From positions 1 to 64,000 of the forward strand of contig JAAYUQ010000011.1 in NCBI GenBank assembly GCA_012517575.1: 64,000 nt of DNA. Direction: 5' to 3'. Numbering within the stretch: position 1 is the first letter of the stretch; each line of letters begins with the position of its first letter. This stretch comes from Bacteroidales bacterium. GTDB taxonomy: Bacteria > Bacteroidota > Bacteroidia > Bacteroidales > Paludibacteraceae. The translations under genes and the position numbers were made by a program. The notes beneath the pieces were generated by a model. That model did not search any database, had not been told where the DNA came from, and saw nothing but the letters and a program-made list of their open reading frames with translations. Of the stretch, positions 9,063 to 18,025 are shown one piece after another.

Positions 9063-9233
9063 GTGAAAGAAATTTTATCTTATTTAGGAGTCATTATCAT
9101 GCTTGCAGGCGTTGCATTGCTGGCTTACTATCATTTTGGCAATCGGCCGACCAATGTTGTTTTGACTTCTGCAGGCATACTTGTTTTTATCGGTTTTTTA
9201 GTTCAAATTTTTATGTATAAAAAAAATCGGTAA
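9063..9233 (+). CDS. small two-helix membrane protein
   Basis: Two hydrophobic helices (SYLGVIIMLAGVALLAYY and NVVLTSAGILVFIGFLVQIF) joined by a short polar loop, ending in KKNR. The start is uncertain: the GTG at 9063 gives 56 residues beginning VKEILSYLG and fits best, because the frame before it (ATG at 9018, TTG at 9000) reads like untranslated sequence. I recognise no named family. It sits alone between dnaG (divergent) and porW. Topology with both ends on the same side is inferred. Confidence 0.55.
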   Translation: MKEILSYLGVIIMLAGVALLAYYHFGNRPTNVVLTSAGILVFIGFLVQIFMYKKNR

Positions 9234-9435
9234 TTGAACAAAAAAGTTTTCTAGCAAGAGAGATATTTCAGGATTAACGTCAAAATTTAAATTGAGAAGT
9301 TTTATTAATGAAAAAATGGAATAGCGATACTGTTCACTATTCTGTCGGTCAAATTTTCTTTACACAAATTAATAAATGCTTAATTCCTCCAAAATTTGCC
9401 TGTTTATTATCAAAAAACACTTCTGACAGAAACAG

Positions 9436-9482
9436 TAAATTTGTTTCTCAGTGTGAAAATTGAAAATTATCCCGTAAATTTG
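9436..9482 (+). promoter_or_regulatory. two TAAATTTG boxes upstream of porW
   Basis: The 360-nt gap before porW holds two exact copies of the -7 type box TAAATTTG, at 9436-9443 and 9475-9482, 112-151 nt before the start. Neither has a clean TTTG at the usual 18-20 nt upstream. I see nothing else in the gap. Confidence 0.35.
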
Positions 9483-9593
9483 TACTTAAAAAGTAATAGA
9501 TTCCCGTTTTTTAAGTTTTTAATTCAGAGGAACGACTTTATTTTCTGGAAGTTGTTCAAAGATATTGTTCTTTATTAATTCGTATTTTTATTC

Positions 9594-12500
9594 TTGTTGA
9601 AAAGGAAAAATATAAATAAAATACTGTTTCTGCTGACTATTATTTTCTTGAGTAGTTGTTCAATGCAGAAAAATACATGGTTTTCACGTAATTACCATGC
9701 TTTGACTGCGCATTTTAATATTTATTTTAATGGACAGGAAAGTTACAATGAGGGTCTGAAGAATATTTTGGAAACCCATCAGGACGATTACTCCACCGTT
9801 CTTCCAATGTACCCCATCAGCAAACATTCCAATGCTTCAGCTGCTACGGCAAATATGGATCGTGCCATTGAAAAAGCGCGAAAAGCCATTAAACTTCACT
9901 CCATCAAACAGAAGCCCGAAAAAAATTACAAGAAATGGAATTCTGCGGAATACCAGGCTTTTTATAATCAGGAAGAATTTAATCCTGTTTTGAAAGATGC
10001 ATGGATGCTTATTGGGAAAGCCGAATTTCACAAAGGTGATTTTCTGGGTTCGGCCGGAACATTTTCATACATTGCCCGCCATTTTGCTTCTGATCCCGAT
10101 TTGGTAGCACAAGCCAAAATTTGGCAGGCACGTGCTTATGGCGAAATGGGTTGGCTTTACGAAGCTCAGCAAATACTGGGTGATGTCAACCAAGATCATT
10201 TAAAACGTCAGCATATTGGCCTTTTTGCTTCTGTTAATGCCGATATTTTGTTGAAAAATCATCAGTACACCGAAGCAATTCCTTTTTTGCGGGTAGCCAT
10301 AGAAAAAGAACCCGATAAGAAGCTGAAACAACGTTTCCTTTTCATTTTGGCACAACTTTATCAATCAACCGGCGACGAAAAGGCGGCTTATGAAACCTAT
10401 ACCAAAGTACTTCAATCCAATCCGCCTTTTGAAATGGATTTTTATGCACGAATTCAGCGCTCGGAGTTGAATGCAGCTAACCAGACAGAAGTGCAGAAAG
10501 ATCTGAACAAAATGCTTAAAAGCTCAAAATATAAAGATTATCAGGATCAGATTTATTTTGTTCTCGGCAAAAGTTTCTTGAATCGGGGCGACACTGCACA
10601 AGCCATAAATGCTTTTCGTTCCTCTGTTGAAAAAAGTACCCGAAATGGTTACGACAAAGCCAATTCTCTTATTACTCTCGGCGATTTGTTCTATCGTCAG
10701 AAGAATTACAAGGAAGCATATCCCTGCTATGATGCCGCTTCCAAAATTATTACCGATGAACATCCCGACTATCAACGCATTTCAAAACTGGCCGACATTT
10801 TAAGTGAATTTGTAGTACAGTACGATATTGTGATGTTGCAGGACAGCTTGCAACGTTTGGCTGCCATGCCCGAAAACCAGCGTATGGAAATAATTAAAAA
10901 AATTATCAGTCAGGTTGAACAAGAGGAAAAAGAAGCTGCCAAAAAAGCAGAAGAAGAAGAAAAGTTGGCACTGAACAATCCTAATAATGACGATGAAGAA
11001 ACACTCATCCCAATTGGAGGTCAACTGGGAAATTCCAACGAATGGTATTTTTACAATTCGAACCTTATGAAAGTTGGGAAAAGTGAATTTCAGAAAAAAT
11101 GGGGAAATAGAAAACTGGAAGACAATTGGCGTCGCACCAATAAATCTGCTTCGCTTTTTGCAGAGGAATCCAATACGGAAAATGGCGTCAGTGAGTCGAT
11201 GATGGACAGTGCATCTTCAACGCTGCCTATTTCCGACAATAAAAATCCGGATTTTTATTTGAAACAGATACCGCTGACACCGCTTCAACTGAAAATCTCA
11301 AACGAACAGATGGCTCAGGCGATGTTTAACGTTGGAAAAATTTATTATGAAAAAATTCAGGATATTCCGTCCGCTATTCAGACTTTTGAGGAATTTGTCG
11401 GAAGATTTCCCCAGCACAGCCTTGTTCCTGATGCTTATTTCCAGCTGTATCTAATGGAATCGAAACTCGGCAATTTGGCTGAAGCTGAAAAATGGCGCAA
11501 CAAACTTGTAAGTGAATTTCCACAAACCGACTACTTTAAAATGCTTTCAAAACCCGATTACATTCAACGTTTGAAGCGAATGTATGAAGAGCAGGATTCG
11601 CTTTACAGTGCTACGTACCACGCATATTCGAGTAACGATTTTGCTACTGTTTTCAGAAATTTTCAATACATGCAGGAAAATTATCCTTTGTCGGAGTTAA
11701 TGCCAAAATTTCAATTTCTTTATGCGCTGAGTGTTGGAAAAACACAGGAATCACCCAATTTTGAAAAAGAACTGAATCAGTTGGTTACCAAATATCCCGA
11801 GAGTGATGTCAGTGCAATGGCAAAAGATATATTGTCGCTCATGCGCCAGGGAATGGTGGCAAAATCCGGCAGTACACACGGGACATTGCTTGCCAAAAGA
11901 GAAGAAATAGAAAAATCAGAAATTGCGCCGCCTGAACAGCAGCAATTTTCTGCCGATACCAAGACCAAACACATGCTTTTGTTGATAACGGATGCTCCAC
12001 GAGAAGACCTGAACAAGTTTATGTATCAGATTGCTTCTTTCAACTTTTCACGTTTTCTCATCAAGGATTTTGATTTGGGGATTCAACCGCTGGACAGTGT
12101 CAGAAATATATTGTTTGTTGATAACTTCGATTCCTACGACGAGGTGGTGTGGTATGAAAATTCGATCATTTCAGATGCTTTCTTAAGTCAATTACTGTCG
12201 CAACTAAAAGTTCAGGAATTGATTATTTCCGAAGAAAATTTTGCTTTGTTGAAAAAGGGATTGAGTTTAACAGATTATATGGCTTTTCATGACAGATTTT
12301 TAGCAAAGAATGCCGGTTCCGTTTCTAAACCGATATCCGGGATTACGGATAAAGAAACGAAATCTGAATCAAAAAAATCTGTTGCCATTGCACCACCGGC
12401 CAAAACAAATACTGCAAACCAAACAGAAAATATTGTTCCTGCTTCGAACGAAAAACCTGTTTCTGTTTCCCAAACTCAACAGCCAACACAACCATCAAAT

Positions 12501-12956
12501 GTTCCTGCTGTTGCCCAACAACCGACGAAAAACGAGTCGGTTGAAAAACCTGAGACAAAAAAGGAAGAAGAAGTTCCATTGTTCAAGAATCTTTTTGCCT
12601 ATAAGCCCAACGATCCACATTTTATTGCTCTTTATATTGTTTCGGGTAAGGCTGATGTAGCAAAAACCAAAGCTGCTTTTGATGAATACAATCGACAAAA
12701 TTACAGCGTTTTGCAGCTCAATGTGCGATTTGAAAACGTTGGCAAACAGCAGTTTTTCATTATAGGTAGTTTCAACGATGCCAATACTGCCAAATCGTAT
12801 TTGTTGCGGATGGTGAAAGAAAACACACTGTTTGAGGGATTAAAGGGCACAAGTTACAGAAATCTCATCGGAACACAGCAAAACTTGAATGTTATGGTTC
12901 AGCAAAATGCACTGAACGTTTATTTCGACTTTATGAAACAGTATTATCTGAATTGA
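9594..12956 (+). CDS. porW: T9SS-associated TPR lipoprotein PorW/SprE
   Basis: Protein of 1120 residues with a lipoprotein signal: hydrophobic segment then lipobox L-S-S-C22. The next stretch, TWFSRNYHALTAHFNIYFNG, is the conserved opening of SprE/PorW, needed for type IX secretion (and for gliding in flavobacteria). Many TPR-like helical repeats fill roughly residues 130-400 and 570-740. A Pro/Gln/Lys/Glu-rich linker follows at about 900-1000, then a C-terminal domain of about 120 residues (LFAYKPNDPHFIALYI onward). No in-frame ATG exists between the upstream stop at 9576 and the lipobox, so translation must start at TTG (9594 or 9597). The stop is 30 nt before porX, implying co-transcription. 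Confidence 0.85.
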   Translation: MLKRKNINKILFLLTIIFLSSCSMQKNTWFSRNYHALTAHFNIYFNGQESYNEGLKNILETHQDDYSTVLPMYPISKHSNASAATANMDRAIEKARKAIKLHSIKQKPEKNYKKWNSAEYQAFYNQEEFNPVLKDAWMLIGKAEFHKGDFLGSAGTFSYIARHFASDPDLVAQAKIWQARAYGEMGWLYEAQQILGDVNQDHLKRQHIGLFASVNADILLKNHQYTEAIPFLRVAIEKEPDKKLKQRFLFILAQLYQSTGDEKAAYETYTKVLQSNPPFEMDFYARIQRSELNAANQTEVQKDLNKMLKSSKYKDYQDQIYFVLGKSFLNRGDTAQAINAFRSSVEKSTRNGYDKANSLITLGDLFYRQKNYKEAYPCYDAASKIITDEHPDYQRISKLADILSEFVVQYDIVMLQDSLQRLAAMPENQRMEIIKKIISQVEQEEKEAAKKAEEEEKLALNNPNNDDEETLIPIGGQLGNSNEWYFYNSNLMKVGKSEFQKKWGNRKLEDNWRRTNKSASLFAEESNTENGVSESMMDSASSTLPISDNKNPDFYLKQIPLTPLQLKISNEQMAQAMFNVGKIYYEKIQDIPSAIQTFEEFVGRFPQHSLVPDAYFQLYLMESKLGNLAEAEKWRNKLVSEFPQTDYFKMLSKPDYIQRLKRMYEEQDSLYSATYHAYSSNDFATVFRNFQYMQENYPLSELMPKFQFLYALSVGKTQESPNFEKELNQLVTKYPESDVSAMAKDILSLMRQGMVAKSGSTHGTLLAKREEIEKSEIAPPEQQQFSADTKTKHMLLLITDAPREDLNKFMYQIASFNFSRFLIKDFDLGIQPLDSVRNILFVDNFDSYDEVVWYENSIISDAFLSQLLSQLKVQELIISEENFALLKKGLSLTDYMAFHDRFLAKNAGSVSKPISGITDKETKSESKKSVAIAPPAKTNTANQTENIVPASNEKPVSVSQTQQPTQPSNVPAVAQQPTKNESVEKPETKKEEEVPLFKNLFAYKPNDPHFIALYIVSGKADVAKTKAAFDEYNRQNYSVLQLNVRFENVGKQQFFIIGSFNDANTAKSYLLRMVKENTLFEGLKGTSYRNLIGTQQNLNVMVQQNALNVYFDFMKQYYLN

Positions 12957-12986
12957 GATGTTTTTTGAAAAGAGAAAGTTAAGAAA

Positions 12987-14534
12987 ATGAGAAAAGACAG
13001 AATACTTTGGGTAGATGACGAAATAGAGATGTTGCGGCCTTATCTTCTTTTTCTGGATGAAAAGGGGTATGAAGTTGTTACCGCTACCAACGGGAATGAT
13101 GCGGTAGATATCTGTCAGAAAGAAAGTTTCGATATTATTTTTTTGGATGAAAACATGCCTGGATTGAGCGGGTTGGAAACGCTGGCGCTGATAAAAGAAA
13201 TCGATTCTGATGTTCCTTTGGTAATGATTACAAAGAACGAAGAAGAAAACATCATGAATATGGCCATTGGCAACAAAATTGCCGACTATTTGACAAAACC
13301 AGTCAATCCGAGTCAGATTCTGATGACACTCAAAAAAAATATTCATCGCAAAGAAATTGTAAACGAACATGCAACGGCTGCCTATCGTTCGGAATTTGGA
13401 CAAATAGGTATGAAAATCAACGATTCGTTTACTTACGACGATTGGGTGGAAGTCTACAAAAAACTCGTTTTCTGGGAATTGGAACTTTCCGAAACCGACA
13501 GCGGCATGGACGAAATGCTTCGGATGCAGAAAATGGATGCCAACACAACCTTTTCAAAATTCATAAAAAATAATTACGAGCGATGGTTTGAGCATCCCGA
13601 AGAACGTCCCTTGATGAGTTTTGAGATATTTAAAACAAAAGTTTTTCCTTTGCTCGACAACGATGAAAAAGTTTTTTTTGTGGTGGTGGACAATTTCCGC
13701 CTCGACCAATGGAAAATGATACGCGAGCTGTTGAGTGATTATTATCAGTTTGAAGAAGAAGAGCTTTATTGCAGCATTCTCCCTACCGCTACGCAGTATG
13801 CACGAAATGCCATCTTTTCCGGTTTGATGCCGTTGCAAATTCAACAAATGTTTCCTCAATTCTGGGTGGAAGAAGAAGAGGAAGAAGGTAAAAACCTGAT
13901 GGAGAGTGAGCTGCTTCAGACACAAATTCAACGCTTTCGGAAAAAATATACTTTTTCGTACCATAAAATCAACGATTCCGTTTCGTGTCAGCGTTTGATT
14001 GATCAATTGCCACATTTGGAAAACAACAATTTGAATGTTTGCGTGCTGAATTTTATCGACATGCTTTCGCATGCGCGCACTGAATCAAAAATGGTTCGCG
14101 AGCTGGCCAACGATGAAAAAGCCTATCGCTCGCTAACCCTTTCATGGTTCCGTCATTCCGCTACTTTTGATTTGTTCAGAGCAATTGCCGAACGTGGTTA
14201 CAAAGTGGTTTTTACCACCGACCACGGCACTATTCGCGTAAATAATCCGATAAAAGTCGTTGGAGATAAAAATACAAATGTCAACCTGCGCTACAAAGTC
14301 GGTAAAAATCTGAGCTACAACAGAAAGGAAGTTTTTGAAGTTACCCAGCCTGCAAAAATTGGACTGCCCAGCCCCAATGTCAGTTCTGCTTACATTTTTG
14401 CCTGCAATGATGATTTTTTTGCTTATCCGAACAATTATAATTATTACGTTAGTTATTACAAAAATACCTTTCAACATGGAGGCGTTTCTTTGGAAGAAAT
14501 GTTGGTGCCTCTGATTGTAATGAATCCAAAGTAG
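12987..14534 (+). CDS. porX: T9SS response regulator PorX with PglZ domain
   Basis: Cytoplasmic protein of 515 residues. Residues 1-120 form a receiver domain with the acidic pair D10-D11, phospho-acceptor D54 (FLDENMPG) and the conserved Lys in DYLTKP. The C-terminal two thirds are a PglZ/alkaline-phosphatase-superfamily domain with metal-ligand-type motifs: VVDNFRLDQW, TATQYARNAIFSG, NFIDMLSHAR and FTTDHGTIRV. This two-domain layout is that of PorX, which partners PorY and controls T9SS genes; its PglZ domain is reported to hydrolyse oligonucleotides. PorY is not in this window. Location directly after porW supports the assignment. Confidence 0.9.
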   Translation: MRKDRILWVDDEIEMLRPYLLFLDEKGYEVVTATNGNDAVDICQKESFDIIFLDENMPGLSGLETLALIKEIDSDVPLVMITKNEEENIMNMAIGNKIADYLTKPVNPSQILMTLKKNIHRKEIVNEHATAAYRSEFGQIGMKINDSFTYDDWVEVYKKLVFWELELSETDSGMDEMLRMQKMDANTTFSKFIKNNYERWFEHPEERPLMSFEIFKTKVFPLLDNDEKVFFVVVDNFRLDQWKMIRELLSDYYQFEEEELYCSILPTATQYARNAIFSGLMPLQIQQMFPQFWVEEEEEEGKNLMESELLQTQIQRFRKKYTFSYHKINDSVSCQRLIDQLPHLENNNLNVCVLNFIDMLSHARTESKMVRELANDEKAYRSLTLSWFRHSATFDLFRAIAERGYKVVFTTDHGTIRVNNPIKVVGDKNTNVNLRYKVGKNLSYNRKEVFEVTQPAKIGLPSPNVSSAYIFACNDDFFAYPNNYNYYVSYYKNTFQHGGVSLEEMLVPLIVMNPK

Positions 14535-14588
14535 GTGGATGATGATAAGTCTTTTTCAGCGGCGGTTGAAAAGAGTACTCGTTAACAA

Positions 14589-14596
14589 TATTTTTG
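14589..14596 (+). promoter_or_regulatory. -7 box TATTTTTG for the dapB-like gene
   Basis: TAnnTTTG match in the 113-nt gap after porX, 51 nt before the preferred ATG at 14648. Confidence 0.35.
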
Positions 14597-14647
14597 CCGA
14601 ATTATAAACGACATCAGACTTAAACTCTGATGAAAAAACGAAATACT

Positions 14648-15403
14648 ATGAGAATAGGATTGATAGGATTTGGAAAAACGGGAAAAGCTGTAGCTTCCGT
14701 TATTTTACAAAACGAAGATTTCGAATTGAGATGGATTCTCAGGCGAAAGAAGCTGCTCGATCATCGTTCAGCTGCGGATGTGTTAGGGATTGAAGTCAAA
14801 AATAGTGATGAAGGTCTCATTTATTCGACATCAAACACGAATCTTGAAGATTTAATGGATACTTGTCCCGTTGACGCCATTATCGATTTTTCTTCAGGTG
14901 AAGGCATTTATACTTATGGAGAATCGGCAGCAAAGAGAAAAATAAAAATTATTTCTGCTATTTCCCATTACAAGCCTAAGGAAATTGCTTTTTTTAAATC
15001 ATTGTCACAACAAACTACCGTTTTTTGGTCGCCTAATATTACGCTTGGCGTTAACTATTTGATGATTTCGGCGAAGTATTTGAAAAAAATTGCACCTTGG
15101 GTTGATATTGAGATTGTAGAAGAGCATTTTAAGGGAAAAGAGGGAACTTCTGGCACAGCTTTGAAAATTGCGGAAGTGTTGGATATGGACAAGACACAAA
15201 TCAATTCCATTCGTGCAGGGGGAATTGTTGGCCGACACGAAATTATTTTTGGTTTCCCATATCAGACAGTGCGACTTATTCATGAGTCAATTTCGCGAGA
15301 AGCTTTTGGTAATGGAGTTTTGTTTGTTGCCGAAAATTTGAAAGAGAAAGGAGTAGGATTTTATAACTTTGAAGATTTGTTGCTTCCTTATTTTGCCGAT
15401 TGA
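14648..15403 (+). CDS. DapB-like dihydrodipicolinate reductase family protein, atypical
   Basis: NAD(P)-binding reductase of 251 residues from the ATG at 14648, where MRIGLIGFGKTGKAV gives the Rossmann GxGxxG. A second ATG 18 nt upstream would add a Lys/Arg-rich hexapeptide. The C-terminal half has SPNITLGVNYLM and RAGGIVGRHEIIFG, as in DapB (lysine/DAP pathway, 4-hydroxy-tetrahydrodipicolinate reductase). However, the catalytic segment, normally E-x-H-H-x-x-K-x-D-A-P-S-G-T, reads EEHFKGKEGTSGTA: one residue shorter, with one His and the DAP triplet gone but the Lys kept. It may be a divergent DapB or a paralogue with another substrate. It sits between porX and argF' with no clear pathway link. 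Confidence 0.78.
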   Translation: MRIGLIGFGKTGKAVASVILQNEDFELRWILRRKKLLDHRSAADVLGIEVKNSDEGLIYSTSNTNLEDLMDTCPVDAIIDFSSGEGIYTYGESAAKRKIKIISAISHYKPKEIAFFKSLSQQTTVFWSPNITLGVNYLMISAKYLKKIAPWVDIEIVEEHFKGKEGTSGTALKIAEVLDMDKTQINSIRAGGIVGRHEIIFGFPYQTVRLIHESISREAFGNGVLFVAENLKEKGVGFYNFEDLLLPYFAD

Positions 15404-15515
15404 CGAAAGAGTTTTTTTTCGCAATCGCAAGGTAAAGCGATGCAAATTTCTTCAATTATTAGTTTACCATATAAAATCTCAACATACTGATAATTAATGA
15501 AATAATTTACTATTT

Positions 15516-15534
15516 ATTGATTTTTAAAATCAAT
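15516..15534 (+). promoter_or_regulatory. 19-bp palindrome upstream of argF'
   Basis: Arms ATTGATTTT and AAAATCAAT with a single central T, ending 19 nt before the argF' start. It resembles a regulator site; the TGA...TCA spacing is close to, but one base different from, the classic ArgR box, so ArgR binding is only a guess. Confidence 0.4.
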
Positions 15535-15553
15535 TCAAGACTATAATACAGAA

Positions 15554-16507
15554 ATGAAAACTTTTATCAGAGCGAAGGATTTGGGAAACTTTCAGGAAGC
15601 TCTCCAAGAGGCTTTTGAAGTTAAGAAAAACCGTTTCGGATACCAGCACCTTGGGAAAAACAAAACGTTGTTGATAGTTTTTTTTAATTCAAGTTTAAGA
15701 ACGCGTTTGAGTACCCAAAAAGCAGGAATGAATCTTGGAATGAACACCATAGTGCTGGATATAAATCAAGGAGCATGGAAACTTGAAACAGAACGTGGTG
15801 TGGTAATGGATGGAGACAAAACCGAGCATATTTTGGAAGCGATTCCGGTTATGGGAAATTATTGCGACTTAATTGGAGTTCGCTCTTTTGCTCAGTTCGA
15901 AAACAAAGCATACGATTATCAGGAAACCATTCTTCAGCAGTTTATTCAATATTCCGGAAGACCGGTTTTCAGCATGGAAAGCGCTACGGCTCATCCACTG
16001 CAGGCTTTTGCTGATCTTATTACTATAGAGGAATATCGAAAAAAGCCTCATCCCAAAGTTGTCATGTCTTGGGCGCCCCATCCAAAAGCCTTGCCACAAG
16101 CTGTTCCTAATTCTTTCGCCGATTTTATGAACGAAGCCGATGTGGAATTTGTTATTACTCATCCCAAAGGTTACGAACTTGCTCCAGAATTTGTACGAAA
16201 TGCACACATAGAATATGATCAGATGAAAGCTTTTGAAGGAGCTGATTTTGTTTATGCTAAAAATTGGGCTGCCTATCAAGACCCGAACTACGGGAAAATT
16301 ATCTGTACTGACCGAAGCTGGACTGTCAGCAGCCGACAGATGGCTGTTACCAACAATGCCTATTTTATGCACTGTTTGCCTGTACGTCGGAATATGATTG
16401 TAACTGATGAAGTGATTGAAAGTCCACAATCATTGGTTATTCCCGAAGCTGCAAATCGAGAAATTTCCGCTGAAGTTGTCATCAAACGAATGCTTGAAAG
16501 TTTATAA
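15554..16507 (+). CDS. argF': N-acyl-L-ornithine transcarbamylase (acetyl- or succinylornithine)
   Basis: Transcarbamylase of 317 residues from arginine synthesis, using carbamoyl phosphate and an acylated ornithine. Carbamoyl-phosphate loop: FFNSSLRTRLS (residues 43-53). The KNWAAYQDPNY and MHCLPVRRNM motifs are those of the Bacteroides ArgF' family, which includes the N-succinylornithine enzyme of B. fragilis. That enzyme has Pro at position 90 in GDKPEH, and the Xanthomonas acetylornithine enzyme has Glu at the matching site. Here residue 90 is Thr (GDKTEH), so acyl specificity is open. Next in line are apt, argB and an ArgE-like hydrolase. Confidence 0.93.
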   Translation: MKTFIRAKDLGNFQEALQEAFEVKKNRFGYQHLGKNKTLLIVFFNSSLRTRLSTQKAGMNLGMNTIVLDINQGAWKLETERGVVMDGDKTEHILEAIPVMGNYCDLIGVRSFAQFENKAYDYQETILQQFIQYSGRPVFSMESATAHPLQAFADLITIEEYRKKPHPKVVMSWAPHPKALPQAVPNSFADFMNEADVEFVITHPKGYELAPEFVRNAHIEYDQMKAFEGADFVYAKNWAAYQDPNYGKIICTDRSWTVSSRQMAVTNNAYFMHCLPVRRNMIVTDEVIESPQSLVIPEAANREISAEVVIKRMLESL

Positions 16508-16543
16508 ATATTTATCATATTAATCATCAATTATTTAAATAAT

Positions 16544-16551
16544 TATTTTTG
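16544..16551 (+). promoter_or_regulatory. -7 box TATTTTTG for apt
   Basis: TAnnTTTG match 22 nt before the apt ATG, a usual distance for this phylum. Confidence 0.45.
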
Positions 16552-16573
16552 TTGCCCATGTGGGTTAAAAACT

Positions 16574-17098
16574 ATGGATATAGAACAAGTTATTGCAAGT
16601 ATTAGAAACATTCCCGATTTTCCCAAAAAAGGAGTTCTTTTTAAAGATATTACTACGGCTATGAAAGATGCCGAAGTGTTAAGATTTATTTCCGATGAGC
16701 TCTACGAGTATTACAAAGACAAGGGAATTACAAAAGTTGTAGGTTTGGAAAGTCGCGGGTTTATGCTCGGTAGTATTTTGGCTTATAAGCTTCACGCCGG
16801 ATTCGTATTGATTCGTAAAGCAGGCAAATTGCCGGCTGAAACCTATAGAGTAGATTATGAGCTCGAATATGGCGTCGATTCATTGGAAATTCACAAAGAC
16901 GCTATCGAAAAAAACGATATTGTTCTTCTTCATGACGATTTGCTGGCCACTGGCGGAAGTGCAAACGCTGCACTAACGTTGCTCGACAATTTCAAACCTA
17001 AATCTATTTATGTGAGTTTTCTCATTGAACTGAAAGATTTAAAAGGAAGAGATCGCCTCAAAGGCGTGCAGGATGTTCATTCTCTCATTCAGTTTTGA
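16574..17098 (+). CDS. apt: adenine phosphoribosyltransferase
   Basis: Purine-salvage enzyme of 174 residues making AMP from adenine and PRPP in the cytoplasm. The PRPP loop is VLLHDDLLATGGSA (near residue 120). The FPKKGVLFKDIT start and GLESRGFMLGS segment are characteristic of Apt rather than of Xpt or PyrE. Length is normal. It lies between two arginine genes but has its own -7 box, so it is probably an independent insertion into the arg gene line. Confidence 0.94.
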   Translation: MDIEQVIASIRNIPDFPKKGVLFKDITTAMKDAEVLRFISDELYEYYKDKGITKVVGLESRGFMLGSILAYKLHAGFVLIRKAGKLPAETYRVDYELEYGVDSLEIHKDAIEKNDIVLLHDDLLATGGSANAALTLLDNFKPKSIYVSFLIELKDLKGRDRLKGVQDVHSLIQF

Positions 17099-17181
17099 TT
17101 TTTTTTTAAATTAAAACTATTGAACGTTTTCTGCAAAATTTCGAAAAACAAATTTGTAGCGATAAACCGGTCAACATAGAT

Positions 17182-17964
17182 ATGTTTGAGGAAAAGAAAA
17201 AACTTACCGTCATCAAGGTTGGCGGAAAAATTGTGGAAGAACCCGAGACTTTAACTTCACTGTTGAATGATTTCTCGAAAATTGAAGGTTACAAAGTATT
17301 GGTTCATGGCGGCGGGCGTTCAGCAACTGCTCTGGCTACCCGCTTGGGAGTGGAAACTGAAATGATTGACGGAAGACGGGTTACGGATGCAGAAATGTTG
17401 AAGGTTGTTACCATGATATATGCCGGATGGATCAACAAGCAAATTGTTGCCGGTTTGCAGGCTTTGGGACTGAATGCTTTGGGACTTACCGGCGCCGATT
17501 TGAATTACATGCGTTCCGAAAAAAGACCGCCATATCCGGTTGATTATGGTTTTGTTGGTGATGTAAAGGAAGTTGATGTACGAATTTTAAACGAGTTGAT
17601 TACGAAAGATGTGGTTCCGGTGTTAGCGCCACTCACACACGATAAATGTGGTAATCTATTGAATACCAATGCAGATACAATAGCTGCTGAAGCTGCAAAA
17701 GCTTTTTCGTCTTTCTTTGAAGTTACGCTTATTTATTGTTTTGAGAAAAAGGGGGTTTTGATGAATGAAAAAGAAGACGATAGTGTGATTTCTTCTTTAA
17801 CACCAGAGCTTTTCGAAAAATTTGTGTCGGAAAAAATTATTCAGGGAGGAATGATTCCGAAATTGGAAAATTCTTTTAATGCCTTGAAAGCTGGAGTTTC
17901 AAAGGTGATTATTACAAGAGCCGATGCAATTCTTACCCATTCGGGGACAACGATAACCTTGTAA
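17182..17964 (+). CDS. argB: N-acetylglutamate kinase (possibly N-succinylglutamate)
   Basis: Amino-acid-kinase family protein of 260 residues, second step of arginine synthesis. Visible: KVGGKIVEEPE at the N-terminus, the HGGGR glycine loop for the substrate, the GLTGADLN segment, NTNADTIAAEAAKA, and the C-terminal GGMIPKLENSFNAL motif. It lacks the N-terminal helix of arginine-feedback-inhibited hexameric enzymes, so strong arginine inhibition is not expected (inference). If the pathway runs on succinyl intermediates, as in B. fragilis, the substrate would be N-succinylglutamate. Confidence 0.92.
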   Translation: MFEEKKKLTVIKVGGKIVEEPETLTSLLNDFSKIEGYKVLVHGGGRSATALATRLGVETEMIDGRRVTDAEMLKVVTMIYAGWINKQIVAGLQALGLNALGLTGADLNYMRSEKRPPYPVDYGFVGDVKEVDVRILNELITKDVVPVLAPLTHDKCGNLLNTNADTIAAEAAKAFSSFFEVTLIYCFEKKGVLMNEKEDDSVISSLTPELFEKFVSEKIIQGGMIPKLENSFNALKAGVSKVIITRADAILTHSGTTITL

Positions 17965-18025
17965 ACGGTAAAATTTTCCTGTTGAGGATTTGATTTTTTT
18001 CGTTTCTCATTATATTTTAGTGAAA

